Assembly (NCBI GenBank): GCA_000697455.1
Contig: JNET01034170.1
Coordinates: forward strand, 1 to 26,567
Source of the DNA: Basidiobolus heterosporus B8920
Taxonomy: Eukaryota > Basidiobolomycota > Basidiobolomycetes > Basidiobolales > Basidiobolaceae
DNA length: 26,567 bases
Direction: 5' to 3'
A program made the translations under genes and the position numbers. This document shows positions 25,567 to 26,567 of this stretch, in pieces. How positions within the stretch are numbered: position 1 is the first letter of the stretch; every line of letters begins with the position of its first letter. The notes beneath the pieces are model-generated. The model searched no databases. It was not told where the DNA came from and saw only the letters and a program-made list of their open reading frames with translations.

Positions 25567-25651
25567 TAAAATAAAACTAATTGTCCAAATCACTACCATT
25601 AACTCCTAAAATCTCACAACAGATTATGAGCCCCAATCTGCACTCTCTAGA

Positions 25652-26050
25652 ATGTCTGCTACTGCTGTTACTAGAATTTTTCCTCCTGCTGAAAACCTTG
25701 ATGGAACCAACTATAATGTATGGAAGGTAAAAGTGAATATAATGCTGCAAGAAAGAGGTCTTTGGGATGTTGTCCCAACAGAAGAACAACATAAAAGCAT
25801 CAAGAAGTGGCTCTATTGTACTTAAAGAAGGAGCAAAGTGCCTTTTGTTGTGAGATTCTGTGAGTTGTTGGAAGTGATTTGGAGAATTAGGAGAATATGT
25901 GGTTTTCACTTTTAGATTTATTGAATGCAAAGTTGGCATTTATACTTTTGTTAAGAAGTAAGCAATGCAACATGCAGAACATATTAAGAAAGGTCCCAGG
26001 AATATGTGTGCAAGGTTTGGGGTCATTTGGACATGCTGAGAAAGTCAAGT
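25652..26050 (+). mobile_element. Decayed Ty1/copia gag fragment
   Basis: The frame from the ATG at 25652 to the TAA at 25825 encodes 57 residues with the copia gag N-terminal pattern: FPPAENLDGTNYNVWKVKV, then MLQERGLWDVVPTEEQ (the NY-x2-W and LW motifs of UBN2/DUF4219-type gag). Downstream similarity continues with stops and shifts. It ends in a degenerate zinc knuckle around 26010-26045 (KKGPRNMCARFG, then FGHAEK after a one-base shift) whose second Cys is lost. The distance from the LW motif to the knuckle is much shorter than in intact gag, so the middle is deleted. No protease, integrase or RT is visible. Confidence 0.75.
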
Positions 26051-26054
26051 ACTC

Positions 26055-26116
26055 TTAGGGTTAGGGGGGTGACAACCACCAACAGGTGAAATCTTTATTT
26101 CAATAAATTAAAACAA
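26055..26116 (+). repeat. Repeat copy A (TTAGGG-headed, 62 bp)
   Basis: Begins with exact TTAGGGTTAGGG, then GGGTGACAACCACC, GGTGAAATCTTTATTTC and AATAAATTAAAACAA. Differs from copy B at two positions over about 51 aligned bases. Confidence 0.85.
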
Positions 26117-26121
26117 AGAAG

Positions 26122-26460
26122 CTATTTGCTGCTAGTGCAGCTTTTTAAGAATAGTATATAGACTGGAATCATTCTTAGCAGTAAATGAGCTAAACTGTCA
26201 AGCTCCTGAGAGCTGAGTACAAGATCTAGTGGTGATGGGGGCATGAGTAATGGAAGTAGAGGCTCATCTACAAGTTGAACCATATTGTGAAAGAAAGGAT
26301 TAACATTAAGCAAGAAGGGGGTGTGAGTCTTGAGGTAATCCTGCCAAAGGTGTGTCAGATAGGTGGAGTATGCCATTTGTTGGTTTTCTGACTGACCAAC
26401 AAAGTCTGCAAATCTTTTCACAGCAGGGTCACCCAGTAGGGTTAGGGAGGGGGGTGACAA
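26122..26460 (-). other. Unidentified open frame between repeat copies A and B
   Basis: A 112-codon minus-strand open frame enters from repeat copy B, without an ATG there, and runs through LLGDPAVKRFADFVG, THLWQDYLKTHTPFL and PLLPLLMPPSPLDLVL to a stop at 26122. Composition looks protein-like rather than random, but I recognise no family. It may be a leftover of a transposon or of a host exon captured between repeats. Confidence 0.25.
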
Positions 26461-26501
26461 TCACCAGCAGGTGAAATCTTTATTTCAATAAATTAAAACA
26501 A
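26437..26501 (+). repeat. Repeat copy B (TAGGGTTAGGG-headed)
   Basis: TAGGGTTAGGGAGGGGGGTGACAA-type head (26437 on), then the same GGTGAAATCTTTATTTC and AATAAATTAAAACAA body as copy A, 382 bp further right. Confidence 0.85.
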
Positions 26502-26559
26502 GGGTTAGGGGGGAGGAAAACCACCAGAAGGTGTAATATTTATTTATCAACTTAAACAA
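26501..26559 (+). repeat. Repeat copy C (AGGGTTAGGGG-headed, diverged)
   Basis: Directly abuts copy B. Head AGGGTTAGGGGGGAGG, then ACCACCAGAAGGTGTAAT and a diverged AT-rich body ending TTAAACAA. It is more diverged from A and B than these are from each other, and the array may continue beyond the window. Confidence 0.75.
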
Positions 26560-26567
26560 GAAATAAT

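Overview
The window comes from a fungal nuclear genome, most likely an early-diverging ('zygomycete'-type) lineage. Pointers are dense short GT-AG introns (mostly 40-105 nt, often with CTAAC/CTAAT branch points), fungal-type aspartokinase, Cyk3 and Crh-like cell-wall genes, standard tRNA-Leu(CAG), TTAGGG-type telomere-like motifs, and one intron with minor-spliceosome (U12, AT-AC) signals, which most Dikarya lack. The exact species cannot be named from the sequence.

Layout. 1-4520 (-): tubulin-folding cofactor D, 18 exons in view, C-terminus cut by the window edge, carrying a 75-nt AT-AC intron at 1461-1535. 4521-4800: shared head-to-head promoter. 4801-7165 (+): branch-point binding protein SF1/BBP, 8 exons. 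8460-9974 (+): aspartokinase (Hom3 type), preceded by three Gcn4/AP-1-like TGASTCA sites and a TATA box. 10568-10996 (+): ribosomal protein eS25 with an intron right after the ATG. 11353-14715 (+): Cyk3-like cytokinesis protein (SH3 plus transglutaminase-like domain lacking the catalytic Cys). 15150-16186 (-): four-CBS-domain protein. 17687-19359 (+): GPI-type GH16 Crh-like wall transglycosylase with a 27-bp-based minisatellite in its Ser/Thr stalk. 20176-22244 (-): GTPase-domain gene that appears broken (in-frame TGA, frameshift). Then tRNA-Leu(CAG), tRNA-Arg(CCG), and 24700-25332 (+): a small secreted LPMO-like protein. 25555 to the end: a mosaic of a decayed Ty1/copia gag fragment and a short repeat family whose boundaries carry (TTAGGG)2-like motifs.

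The left two thirds are ordinary housekeeping genes with no operon-like logic; shared themes are cytoskeleton/cytokinesis (TBCD, Cyk3), wall building or degradation (Crh, LPMO) and amino-acid synthesis (Hom3). The right third is accessory in character: low gene density, a damaged gene, tRNAs and transposon debris. The most notable observation is the AT-AC intron, because donor, branch point, acceptor and reading frame all agree. Exon structures were derived by hand from splice signals, frame and family conservation; no alignments or searches were run.
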